64,000 nucleotides of DNA from JBEVNR01 sp040507985 (GTDB lineage Bacteria > Pseudomonadota > Alphaproteobacteria > Rickettsiales > UBA6187). The stretch lies in NCBI GenBank assembly GCA_040507985.1, contig JBEVNR010000002.1, positions 62,001-126,000 of the forward strand, written 5' to 3'. Shown piece after piece: positions 49,241 through 57,358 of this stretch. Both the position numbers and the translations under genes were made by a program. Under the pieces are notes generated by a model. It saw only the letters and a program-made list of their open reading frames with translations. It made no database searches and was not told the origin of the DNA. Position 1 is the first letter of the stretch. Each line of letters opens with the position of its first letter.

Positions 49241-49617
49241 CGCCATCGCCTTTCCTGCAAAAAAAGCGCAACGCCTACCGCAAGGGCGTATGGGCGGAAA
49301 GATTGGCCGCATTTTATTTGCGCTGCCTAGGGTATCGAATTCTGGCAAGACGACTGCGCGGATATGGCGGCGAGGCGGATATCGTCGCGCAAAAAGGCGA
49401 CGTGATCGTGGTGTGCGAGGTGAAGTTCCGCCGCACGAAAGACGCTGCCGCCTATGCCGTCACTCCCGCGCAGCAGGCGCGTCTCCGGCGCGGCGGGGAA
49501 TATGCCCTCGCCCGCTTCGGCGTGTCGAACGCACGCTTGCGCTTCGACGCCGTGTTGTTCTCGTTCAACGCCCTGCCGACGCATTTAAGGAACGTCATCG
49601 GCGACGGCAACGGGTAA
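49237..49617 (+). CDS. YraN/UPF0102 family nuclease-like protein
   Basis: 126 residues with a GTG start overlapping the rsmI stop. The PD-(D/E)xK-like core is GVWAERLAAFYLRCLGYRIL, GGEADIVAQKGDVIVVCEVK (Glu-Ala-Asp, then Glu-x-Lys) and RRTKDAAAYAVTPAQQARLR, the standard UPF0102 arrangement related to Holliday-junction resolvases. Activity is not established for the family. It is the last gene of the lptC-lptA-rsmI-yraN run. Confidence 0.92.
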   Translation: MTPSPFLQKKRNAYRKGVWAERLAAFYLRCLGYRILARRLRGYGGEADIVAQKGDVIVVCEVKFRRTKDAAAYAVTPAQQARLRRGGEYALARFGVSNARLRFDAVLFSFNALPTHLRNVIGDGNG

Positions 49618-49788
49618 AAATACACATAAAAATTATTTTTCTTATATATACTAACGTTACTTACCTTCGATTTCTATCGCACTTTCCGGCTTTATCGCTG
49701 ACTCGCCATAGCAATCTACTCCCACGTTAGGTTCACGCTCATCCATCGTCTTTGCGTACGTTCGAGATTCTTGACGAATACCGACAAC

Positions 49789-50817
49789 ATGCGGACACAC
49801 GCTTCCTTCCCATCCGCTCTCGCTCTGATGACGCAGGCGCCCGGCTCCTTGAAAATCGTCGTCCATTTTGCAAAAAACATGACGATAATCAACGATTTGG
49901 TCGCATGGTTTTTGATTATCGGATACGCTCTCGCGCATCTCCCCTCCTTGTTTCACGCCGCCGCTCCGTCTCGCCCGTCTCGAAAGTTTTCCGCCGCTTC
50001 GTTCATGAACGCCGCTTTCTCCGTATTGCGCGTGACGCTCGAGATATGCCTATGGCTCTTCCGTCTTTGCGCGGTGCAATGTTTGTTCTGGTCTTTCGTC
50101 GCGTTCTTCGTGGCAAGACATTACGGCATTCGCGCCTATTCCAAATGTATGGAATATGCCGTCGTCACGATTCTCGTCTCGTATTACGCTTATATGGAGG
50201 AATGCTGCCGACATAATCCGGAGGGCGACGCACCGCACGGAGAGCTTGCCAAGCAAATAAGCGCCCTTGAAAGTCAAGTAAGGAAATATGGTTCTTCTGC
50301 GAATAAATACCAATCTCCTCATGGCGACTCTTCTCGAGCCGACAACGACACTGAAGAAAACCTTGCCGACCGGATAGCCAACTTTCGACGAAAGGTTGAA
50401 AAATATAGCTCTTCCTCCAAGACGCCCGAAGCCATCGCGCAAAACTTGCTTAAGGCTTTTCGGACATACATTCAATCGATAGCGTCATTTGCTCCCGAAG
50501 AATATGTTTGCTGCTTGGAATCGATGGCAACGCAGCTGGGAAACGCAATCGAAGAATCCCGTATAGCTAAAAACATCATTCAACCTTATGCGATTGCTTC
50601 TATCACCAACGGTTTCTTCACCGCTTCGGACAATACATGCGATTGCGTGATAACCGAAGATCAGCGAACGCTGCTTGCGACCGCAGATCAAGAATTCACA
50701 ACAACCGTTGAGAATCTTGGAGCCGAGCATGAGCAAGAGGTATTGATTTTCACGACAAGCGTGGAGGATGCGACAAAGCGCGTCTTTCAGATTGATAATG
50801 TGACAAGGTTTCCTTAG
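49789..50817 (+). CDS. orphan membrane protein with helical tail
   Basis: 342 residues from the ATG at 49789; a TTG at 49771 is an alternative. Unrecognised. Hydrophobic segments at about 32-54, 79-109 and 118-135 place the N-terminal part in the membrane. From residue 145 it is soluble and helical, with two related coiled-coil stretches, ISALESQVRKYGSSANKYQ and IANFRRKVEKYSSSSKTPE, about 48 residues apart. Later helices contain scattered Cys and end in a Thr/Glu-rich region. It has its own AT-rich leader and no neighbour in its transcription unit. Confidence 0.65.
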   Translation: MRTHASFPSALALMTQAPGSLKIVVHFAKNMTIINDLVAWFLIIGYALAHLPSLFHAAAPSRPSRKFSAASFMNAAFSVLRVTLEICLWLFRLCAVQCLFWSFVAFFVARHYGIRAYSKCMEYAVVTILVSYYAYMEECCRHNPEGDAPHGELAKQISALESQVRKYGSSANKYQSPHGDSSRADNDTEENLADRIANFRRKVEKYSSSSKTPEAIAQNLLKAFRTYIQSIASFAPEEYVCCLESMATQLGNAIEESRIAKNIIQPYAIASITNGFFTASDNTCDCVITEDQRTLLATADQEFTTTVENLGAEHEQEVLIFTTSVEDATKRVFQIDNVTRFP

Positions 50818-50931
50818 ACTCCGTTAACGTTTAATTTTAGCCGCTCTGCAACGTCAGATTTGTTTTCTTACTTTTTTAAAAAATTATTTAAAAAAATTGA
50901 GCATGCTACACTCGCAAAGATCGTGCTTGAC

Positions 50932-50959
50932 CTGGATTCCCGCTTTCGCGGGAATGACG
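50932..50959. repeat. short palindromic repeat, copy B
   Basis: CTGGATTCCCGCTTTCGCGG and following bases form a hairpin with stem ATTCCCGC (50936-50943) / GCGGGAAT (50948-50955) and loop TTTC. It resembles copy A at 43505-43533. It lies in a 300-base spacer (50818-51118) that otherwise holds only the nadA promoter region. Confidence 0.7.
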
Positions 50960-51043
50960 AATGTTGATATTTTATATCATATATTGTTAACACGTTAATT
51001 TATATTTTTGTCCTGCTAAAAAACCGGCGCACCGGAATATATA

Positions 51044-51086
51044 TTGCGAACGCGTTTTTTTTACGTATACTTAACGTATCGTTAAG
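51044..51086 (+). promoter_or_regulatory. nadA promoter with TTAA-N7-TTAA box
   Basis: TTGCGA (51044-51049), 16 bases and TATACT (51066-51071) form a promoter. CTTAACG-TAT-CGTTAAG (51070-51086), which contains TTAACGTATCGTTAA, overlaps its start site. The box matches the CtrA consensus and is a palindrome. In that position a bound protein would block transcription. The regulator could also be a NAD-pathway repressor. Confidence 0.5.
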
Positions 51087-51118
51087 TTAATTTTGATATA
51101 TTTCTCCCGCTTGCGTTC

Positions 51119-52081
51119 ATGATACACAGCTATGCGCCTGCCTTCGGCGAAGAAAGCCCGGAAAGCCAGATAGCGCGTTTGCGCGAAGAGCGTAACGCCG
51201 TTATCCTAAGCCATTACTATCAGGAAGACGCCATTCAGGATATGGCCGATTTCGTCGGCGATTCGCTTGACCTTTCGCGTAAGGCCGCATCGACGAACGC
51301 GGAAATGATCGTGTTTTGCGGCGTGCGTTTTATGGCCGACGTCGCGAAAATACTGAATCCGACGAAAAAAGTCTTGCTTCCCGACATGCGCGCCGGGTGT
51401 TCGCTCGAAGAATCGTGTCCGCCCGACGCCTTCCGCGCGTTCGTGGACGCGCGTCCCGGCCACAAGGTGCTGACTTACATTAATTCGTCGGCCGAGGTGA
51501 AGGGAATGTCCGATATTATCGTCACCTCGTCCAACGCCGAAAAAATTATTCGCTCCTTGCCCGAAAACGAACCGATTATCTTCGGTCCGGACAAATATCT
51601 GGGCGCCTATTTAAATAAGATCACCGGTCGCCGGATGGTCTTATGGCCGGGGAGTTGCGTGGTGCACGAGCGTTTTTCCGAAAAAGAACTGGTTAAATTG
51701 CAAGCGACGCATCCTCGCGCCCTGGTCGTCGCGCATCCGGAATGTCCGGAATATTTGCTGGGCCGCGCCGATTTCATCGGCTCCACCTCGAAACTGATCT
51801 CTTTTTGCGCCGATCGCGACGGCGGGGAATTTATCGTGCTGACCGAACCCGGCATTATTCACGCCATGCAAAAGGCGGCGCCTCGCTCCCTCTTCCTTCC
51901 GGCGCCCGGAATAGGCGACGTCGCCTGCGCGAGTTGCAATACATGCCCTTACATGCGCCTCAACACCGTTGAGAAATTACGCGACTGCTTGCGCGACGAA
52001 ACGCCGCAAATTACGCTCACGCAGGAAGAAATACAGAAGGCGCGCGCGCCGTTAATGAAAATGTTGGAAATGTCCGCCTGA
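51119..52081 (+). CDS. nadA: quinolinate synthase A
   Basis: A 4Fe-4S enzyme making quinolinate from iminoaspartate and dihydroxyacetone phosphate for NAD synthesis. The 320 residues include VILSHYYQEDAIQDMADFVG, FCGVRFMADVAKILNP, LLPDMRAGCSLEESCP, TYINSSAEVKGMSDIIVTSS, HPECPEYLL, STSKLISF and CASCNTCPYMRLNTVEK. The three cluster cysteines (in AGCS, HPEC and CNTC) are present. The partners nadB and nadC, often adjacent, are not in this stretch. No clear ribosome site precedes the ATG. Confidence 0.95.
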   Translation: MIHSYAPAFGEESPESQIARLREERNAVILSHYYQEDAIQDMADFVGDSLDLSRKAASTNAEMIVFCGVRFMADVAKILNPTKKVLLPDMRAGCSLEESCPPDAFRAFVDARPGHKVLTYINSSAEVKGMSDIIVTSSNAEKIIRSLPENEPIIFGPDKYLGAYLNKITGRRMVLWPGSCVVHERFSEKELVKLQATHPRALVVAHPECPEYLLGRADFIGSTSKLISFCADRDGGEFIVLTEPGIIHAMQKAAPRSLFLPAPGIGDVACASCNTCPYMRLNTVEKLRDCLRDETPQITLTQEEIQKARAPLMKMLEMSA

Positions 52082-52110
52082 AAAATCGCCTGTAATTAAG
52101 GGAGCGACGC

Positions 52111-52593
52111 ATGAAACGCGAAAAAGGTTCCGTCGTCATCAAGAAATACGCCAATCGCCGATTATACAATACCGGCACAAGCTGTTACGTGAGTTTGGCG
52201 GACATTTTCGACATGGTGAAACGAGGCGAGCCTTTCACGGTGACGGACGTGAAATCGGGGACCGACATCACGCATTTTATTTTAACGCAAGTGATTTTCG
52301 ATCAGGAGTCGAAAGGGCTTAACGTCATGCCCACGGAGTTTTTGCGCCAGGTCATCCGATTTTACGGCCATAGCAGCGGTCCGGCCGTGACGCATTATTT
52401 GCAACATTCCATGCAATATTTCATCGACCATCAAGACAACATGCAGCGCGCCTTTGCGGGCGCCGCCGAAATGATGCCGGCGGGAGGATATCGGGAAATA
52501 TTGGAACACCAGATGGATTGGTGGAGGAAGGCGTGGAGCTTCCCCGTCGCCGCGCCGAAAAGCGACGACGATTCGGATAATTCCGACGCATAA
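52111..52593 (+). CDS. phaR: polyhydroxyalkanoate synthesis repressor PhaR
   Basis: DNA- and granule-binding regulator of PHA storage genes. The 160 residues start with the PHB_acc N-terminal domain (VIKKYANRRLYNTGTSCYVS, LADIFDMVKRGEPFTVTDVK), then one PHB_acc repeat (DITHFILTQVIFDQESKG ... FLRQVIRFYG) and a helical, acidic tail. GGGAGCG precedes the ATG. It lies 30 bases after nadA on the same strand and may share its transcript. No phaC or phasin gene is in the window, so the organism's PHA genes would be elsewhere. Confidence 0.93.
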   Translation: MKREKGSVVIKKYANRRLYNTGTSCYVSLADIFDMVKRGEPFTVTDVKSGTDITHFILTQVIFDQESKGLNVMPTEFLRQVIRFYGHSSGPAVTHYLQHSMQYFIDHQDNMQRAFAGAAEMMPAGGYREILEHQMDWWRKAWSFPVAAPKSDDDSDNSDA

Positions 52594-52679
52594 TTCATTG
52601 GCCGTTGAAATGCAACGCCAATATTTCCGCTTAAGGCTCTTTATATAAAGCATATCACTTAATTATTTGACTATAGTTA

Positions 52680-52708
52680 TTGCGCGTTCGCAAAAAAATG
52701 GATATTAT
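52680..52708 (+). promoter_or_regulatory. promoter of gene 52819-53598
   Basis: TTGCGC (52680-52685), 17 bases and TATTAT (52703-52708). The predicted start near 52715 leaves a leader of about 104 bases. Confidence 0.5.
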
Positions 52709-52818
52709 GTAAGCCACATCACATCTTTCAATCTACCGGCGCCACACGCCAAAGATTAGGTTTCTACGCCCACGCTGCAGGCAGCCTTTCACCGTCTTTT
52801 CTAACGATCAGTTACGCA

Positions 52819-53598
52819 ATGTCTTTGTTTCCTCCTGTTACTCCTACTCCGCCCTACGGAATAGATCAGCGGAATTATGACCTCAATTTTGTACCTCGCT
52901 CATCATGGAACGCCCAAAATCAACCTCATATCCTCCCGCCGATAAAGGAACACATGCAACGCCCTTCCGCAAAGAGCGACCTACTTAACTTATGTGGAGC
53001 AATCATCGCGTATTGCACTAACGAATACTCAATCAACAACCAATTCCTATCGCTACAGAATCGAATAGAAGCCGCCATCGGATTTTTGACGCAACAAGAG
53101 AAACAATCGCAGCTGCAAAAAGAAAAAGAGAACCTGCAACAAGAAAAAGACAAACTTGATCTCTTGGTTAAGAATGCAAATCATATACTCTCGAATATGA
53201 AGCATATTGCTGACGGTGGCAAAAACAAAATAGCGTTGAATGCAGCAATTACCTACTATGCAGATACATGGATTCCCCTACAACAAAAGCTGGACAATAA
53301 GCAATCCATAAAGTCTCAACTAACATTTAGCGCAGCTCGCCTTGCATCCACCGTTATACTCTTGGAGTTTTTACAGAAAATACAAACCTCGCTCGGAATC
53401 CCGACAATCGCTACGGAACTACCATCCACAACCACAGGCAACAACAAAAGAAAGCGCGAGGATGACAACGATTCGGATGACGCTACGCCGAAAAACAAAG
53501 CCAATACGAGTCGCACCCTTCCGCCACCTAAGAAAAAAGGCCAGAATGGTAGAAAATCCAAAGACGACGGCGACGATAGCGGTTCTTATCATCCTTAA
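52819..53598 (+). CDS. orphan coiled-coil protein with nuclear-localisation-like clusters
   Basis: 259 residues, unrecognised, with codon use more AT-rich than the flanking genes. The N-terminus is Pro-rich (PPVTPTPPYG). Residues 93-116 are a Gln/Glu/Lys coiled coil (QLQKEKENLQQEKDKLDLLV). A helical middle follows. The last 60 residues are disordered, with two basic clusters, NNKRKREDDNDSDD (208-221) and PPPKKKGQNGRKSK (235-248), which match eukaryotic monopartite nuclear localisation signals, separated by acidic/Ser stretches. There is no signal peptide. Export to a host is speculation. Confidence 0.65.
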   Translation: MSLFPPVTPTPPYGIDQRNYDLNFVPRSSWNAQNQPHILPPIKEHMQRPSAKSDLLNLCGAIIAYCTNEYSINNQFLSLQNRIEAAIGFLTQQEKQSQLQKEKENLQQEKDKLDLLVKNANHILSNMKHIADGGKNKIALNAAITYYADTWIPLQQKLDNKQSIKSQLTFSAARLASTVILLEFLQKIQTSLGIPTIATELPSTTTGNNKRKREDDNDSDDATPKNKANTSRTLPPPKKKGQNGRKSKDDGDDSGSYHP

Positions 53599-53740
53599 GC
53601 GAATATAGCGGCCCTTATGCCCCATAGCCTCCCTTCCGCTCCTTTTCCCGCAGGCGTTTCAGGATTTTTTTACGCGCCGCAGGTCGGCTTTCCCGTCATA
53701 AAAAAAGAAAAATATTTTTGCATCGAACCCGCAAACGACG

Positions 53741-54448
53741 CTAGTCGATCAACCGCACGACCGACGTCATGTCCAGCGTAGCCTCCCCGACGCGCAGCAT
53801 GTTTTTTCCGTCCTCGAATCCCACTTCTGTGACCTTGCCCTGGGCGAAGGCAGGAATTTCTTCCGAATCCTCCCCCACTTGCGCCACCATGGTCACGGTA
53901 TAGGCGCCGTCTTCCATCATGCGGCCGGAATTGGCCTTGCCGTCCCATTGAAACGTGTGCGCGCCCGGCGTCGTGCTGACGTCGCCGGTGTAGACGGCGT
54001 TGCCCGACGCGTCGGCAATCATCACCTGCGCCGCCGTGGCGTCGGCGGGGGTGACGTAGGTGAGCGTCGCCGCGCCGTCCGCGAGGGTGAATTGGCCGGC
54101 TTGGTATTCCGCCGTTTTGCCCAGAAACGAAACGGGATTGCCGTAGGCGCTGCCCTGGCCTTTCAGCAGGTCGAGAATGTCGCCCAGATTTTCGTTGGTT
54201 TTGACCGACTGCTCCACCTGCGACAGATTCGCCAGGCTGTTGGTGAATTGCGAGTTGTCCATCGGCGCCATCGGGTCTTGCGTCTGCAATTGCTTCAAGA
54301 ATAGCGTCAAGAAATTGTCGTAGTCTTTCTTGAGTTGTTCCTTGTCCAGCTCCGTTTCGGTTTTGGGCGCGGCCGCGCCGGAGTTTTTCGCGTTTTTGGC
54401 CGACGCCACCATCGTCGCCAAGTTTGATTCGCCTATCGTGTTCGCCAT
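53741..54448 (-). CDS. flgD: flagellar hook assembly scaffold FlgD
   Basis: Caps the growing hook and is exported by the flagellar type III apparatus. The 235 residues include the diagnostic NFLTLFLKQLQTQDPMAPMD, NSQFTNSLANLSQVEQSVKT (about 45-85). A later Ig-like/FlgD domain reads ATLTYVTPADATAAQVMIAD and TFQWDGKANSGRMMEDGAYT. AGGAGAC precedes the ATG. It follows fliK by 12 bases on the same strand. The hook gene flgE, usually next, is absent; the strand is empty for the 140 bases up to the orphan gene. Confidence 0.94.
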   Translation of the reverse strand: MANTIGESNLATMVASAKNAKNSGAAAPKTETELDKEQLKKDYDNFLTLFLKQLQTQDPMAPMDNSQFTNSLANLSQVEQSVKTNENLGDILDLLKGQGSAYGNPVSFLGKTAEYQAGQFTLADGAATLTYVTPADATAAQVMIADASGNAVYTGDVSTTPGAHTFQWDGKANSGRMMEDGAYTVTMVAQVGEDSEEIPAFAQGKVTEVGFEDGKNMLRVGEATLDMTSVVRLID

Positions 54449-54460
54449 GACGTCGTCTCC

Positions 54461-56188
54461 TTATGCCTGAATGTTCACTAATCCGTCGATAACGTATTGC
54501 TGCGGCGGAGGCTGCGCGGTATTTTCCGCCTCGTTTTCGATTGTATCGCCGATCATCTCGCCGAACTCGCCCTTCTTGCGTTGGGGAGAGTCGTCTTGGT
54601 GGAAAAAATGAAAGGAAAAATCGCTGGAGCTGTCGGAAGAGATGATTTCCTTGAGCATTCCCCGCAAATTGCCTTCCTCTTGCTGCAACAGCGCCGCCGT
54701 CTCCGGGCGTTCGGCGGCGACGTAGATATGATGCTTGCCGTCGGCGGTTTTTTGCATGCGGATATTGACAAGCCCTAACTCCGCCGGCTGAAGTTGCAGC
54801 CGTATGTTGCCCGTCATGTTGCCGCCGTTATGGCCTTGCATGGCAATTTTTATTTGCGCCAGGACGTTTTCCGCCTGGCGCGCGAAGGAACCGTTTTGGG
54901 TATAGCTTGCTTGCGACGTCGCGCCGTCGCCTCCGCCCGTCCGCATGTCTTGCCGCAGCGTAAACGCGCTCCAATGGCTCGTCGAGCCGGAAGGAGTCGT
55001 GGCGTCGGTTTTCGCGTTCGTTCCTTCGGGAGCGTCTTTCGTCAATTCGGAGAACGCTTTTGCGGCGCGATCGCCGCCTTCGCCGTTGCCGTTGCCGCCG
55101 CTATCGGTCGCGGACTCTCCGTCCGATGTCGGCGTTCCCGCCAAGGCGTCGCCGCCGGACGGGTCGCCCAGATTCGCCGAGGCGAAGACGCCGGAAGCGC
55201 CGTTTTTCGCGTCCGATTCGTTTAACGCCGCCGCCAGGTTTTTCATGCCTCCTTCGTAAGTGACGCGCACCGATATGTCGGTCGAGGTCACGCGCAAAAA
55301 CGATGCGGCGTTTTTGGCGCTTGCCTTGAGCGACGCGGTGACGGCCTCGTTTCCCTCCAACGCTCCCGACGCCATAATGTCGTACAACAAACGAAATTTT
55401 TGCAGCACGTCGCTTAGGCGCTCGGCGAGGGAGGCGTCCGTCGCGCCTTGCTCCTCGGAGTCCGCCGTCACCAATTTCGCGCTCAGCGTCGAGACGTCGA
55501 TCTCCGTCTTGCCGGAGACGTAGGCGGCAATTTCTTCTTGCAGGCCCGGGGAAAGTTTTGCCGACGCCGCCGGATCTTTCGCTATCAGCTTCAGCGCGGC
55601 GTCGATGGCGCCGTCCAGCGCCTTGGATATGTTCGCCGGGGCCTCGGAATTAAGCGCGGCGGCAATGTTGTCCGTATTCGGCAAGGTCACGGAGCCAACC
55701 GGAGAGTCGGGAAGGCTATCGACGAAATTCGACCATATCTTGCGCAGCGCGACCAGCGCCGGATCGGCGGCGGGAGCTTGGATTTCGTTCGCGCCCATAG
55801 CTTCCCCGGCGTCGCCCGTGACGTATTGCTGCGCCAGCGCGTCCAGCGCCGATTGGGGGTTCAGCGTTTCTCCGCTCGGCAGTTCTATCGGTTTGGCGTT
55901 CGGGTCGCTTTTAGAAAATTGATCGGCGATGTATTCCGCCACGTCCTGAAAGGTTGCCGGCGCGTTTTCTTCGGCGTATTCCTCTAATGAAGAGAGCGAC
56001 GACGAGGCGAGCGGCGCCGTCCACTTCTCGCTTTTTGGCGCCTCTTTTTTCGCCAAATCGGAAAGCGCGTCGAAAAAACGGGAACGTTGCGCGGCGGCGT
56101 CGATTGCGCCCTTCTTTCCGTTCGTCGAGGCGGAGGCGAAAAACGTCGCGACGTTCGCAACGTGCATTCCTTTTTCCGTCTGTGCCAT
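54461..56188 (-). CDS. fliK: flagellar hook-length control protein FliK
   Basis: Molecular ruler that stops hook growth and switches export specificity. The 575 residues are mostly Ala/Ser/Asp-rich and low in conservation, as usual. The C-terminal Flg_hook domain is clear: MTGNIRLQLQPAELGLVNIR, HHIYVAAERPETAALLQQEE and GNLRGMLKEII (about 455-520). A GGGAG ribosome site precedes the ATG. It is transcribed with flgD and divergent from gap. The central repeat-like Ala/Ser region is long, which would correspond to a longer ruler. Confidence 0.88.
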   Translation of the reverse strand: MAQTEKGMHVANVATFFASASTNGKKGAIDAAAQRSRFFDALSDLAKKEAPKSEKWTAPLASSSLSSLEEYAEENAPATFQDVAEYIADQFSKSDPNAKPIELPSGETLNPQSALDALAQQYVTGDAGEAMGANEIQAPAADPALVALRKIWSNFVDSLPDSPVGSVTLPNTDNIAAALNSEAPANISKALDGAIDAALKLIAKDPAASAKLSPGLQEEIAAYVSGKTEIDVSTLSAKLVTADSEEQGATDASLAERLSDVLQKFRLLYDIMASGALEGNEAVTASLKASAKNAASFLRVTSTDISVRVTYEGGMKNLAAALNESDAKNGASGVFASANLGDPSGGDALAGTPTSDGESATDSGGNGNGEGGDRAAKAFSELTKDAPEGTNAKTDATTPSGSTSHWSAFTLRQDMRTGGGDGATSQASYTQNGSFARQAENVLAQIKIAMQGHNGGNMTGNIRLQLQPAELGLVNIRMQKTADGKHHIYVAAERPETAALLQQEEGNLRGMLKEIISSDSSSDFSFHFFHQDDSPQRKKGEFGEMIGDTIENEAENTAQPPPQQYVIDGLVNIQA

Positions 56189-56289
56189 GGCCTGCGCTTC
56201 TCCCTTATGTTTTTACCGACGAGGCGTCAGGTTAAGGAAAGCAAAAACCGTGCCGGAGCGCGCCTTCTTTAAATAATCGACAAAGAAGG

Positions 56290-56318
56290 TTGTGTTTGCG
56301 CGCGTTGGCCGGTATATA
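56290..56318 (+). promoter_or_regulatory. gap-pgk promoter
   Basis: TTGTGT (56290-56295), exactly 17 bases and TATATA (56313-56318). The start near 56325 leaves a leader of about 29 bases before the gap ATG. Confidence 0.55.
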
Positions 56319-56353
56319 TCCGCGAAAGTAAGAATAATCGGTATTTTTGGCAC

Positions 56354-57358
56354 ATGACCATTCGCGTGGCTATAAACGGCATGGGACGCATAGGCCGCTG
56401 CATTGCGCGCGCGTTGATCGACCGGAGCGATCGTTATCCGGACATAGCGCTTGTTGCCGCGAACAGTCCCGGCGCTCCCGACGCGCAATTGCACTTGCTG
56501 AAATACGATTCCGTACACGGGCGCCTGCGCAGCGACGTCGCTTACGAAAACGGCGCGTTTCGTTACGATGGGGGCGAAATCGCCTTATATCACGAGCGCA
56601 ATCCCTTGGCGTTGCCGTGGAACGATTTGAACGTGGACGTGCTGCTCGAATGTTCCGGAAAATTTAACTCGCGCAAAGAGGCCGGGACGCATTTGGACGC
56701 CGGCGCCAAAAAAGTGATTATCTCCGCCCCTGCCAACGACGCCGACATGACCGTCGTCTACGGCGTGAATCACGACGCATACGATAAAAAAACGATGCGG
56801 GTCGTCTCCGCTGCCTCGTGTACCACCAATTGCCTGGCGCCGCTCGCGAAAATTCTGCACGAGCGTTTCGTCGTCGTGGCCGGCCATATGACGACCGTTC
56901 ATTCCTATACCGGCGATCAAAATTTGGTGGACGCCACCCACAAAGACCTGCGTCGCGCCCGGGCGGCCGGCGCCTCGATCATTCCCACCTCCACCGGCGC
57001 CGCCAAGGCGATAGGATTGGTGTTGCCCGAACTGGAGGGAAAGCTGCACGGCGCCTCGCTGCGCGTGCCGACGCCCAACGTGTCGATGGTCGATTTCACC
57101 TTTGCGTCGGAAAAACCCCTATCGCGCGGCGACATATTGGCCGCCCTGAAGGCGGCGGTTCCGATGGGCGGCGCGCTTGCCGTATGCGAAGAACCGTTAG
57201 TCTCCGTCGATTTTAACGGATCGGAGGCAAGTTGCACCGTCGACGCCACTTCCATCGCGTGTCCGTCGCCTCATTTAGGGCGCGTCGCGGCGTGGTACGA
57301 CAACGAATGGGGATTTTCGCTCCGCATGTTGGACTTAGTTCGCCATGTCTGCGCATAA
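56354..57358 (+). CDS. gap: glyceraldehyde-3-phosphate dehydrogenase
   Basis: Oxidises and phosphorylates glyceraldehyde 3-phosphate in glycolysis (or the reverse). The 334 residues show the Rossmann start VAINGMGRIGRCIARALIDR, the catalytic SAASCTTNCLAPLAKIL with the active-site Cys, TTVHSYTGDQNLVDATHKDL, RRARAAGASIIPTSTGAAKA, and WYDNEWGFSLRMLDLV at the end. All key residues are intact. Its stop overlaps the pgk start by 14 bases, so the two are translationally linked. Confidence 0.96.
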   Translation: MTIRVAINGMGRIGRCIARALIDRSDRYPDIALVAANSPGAPDAQLHLLKYDSVHGRLRSDVAYENGAFRYDGGEIALYHERNPLALPWNDLNVDVLLECSGKFNSRKEAGTHLDAGAKKVIISAPANDADMTVVYGVNHDAYDKKTMRVVSAASCTTNCLAPLAKILHERFVVVAGHMTTVHSYTGDQNLVDATHKDLRRARAAGASIIPTSTGAAKAIGLVLPELEGKLHGASLRVPTPNVSMVDFTFASEKPLSRGDILAALKAAVPMGGALAVCEEPLVSVDFNGSEASCTVDATSIACPSPHLGRVAAWYDNEWGFSLRMLDLVRHVCA

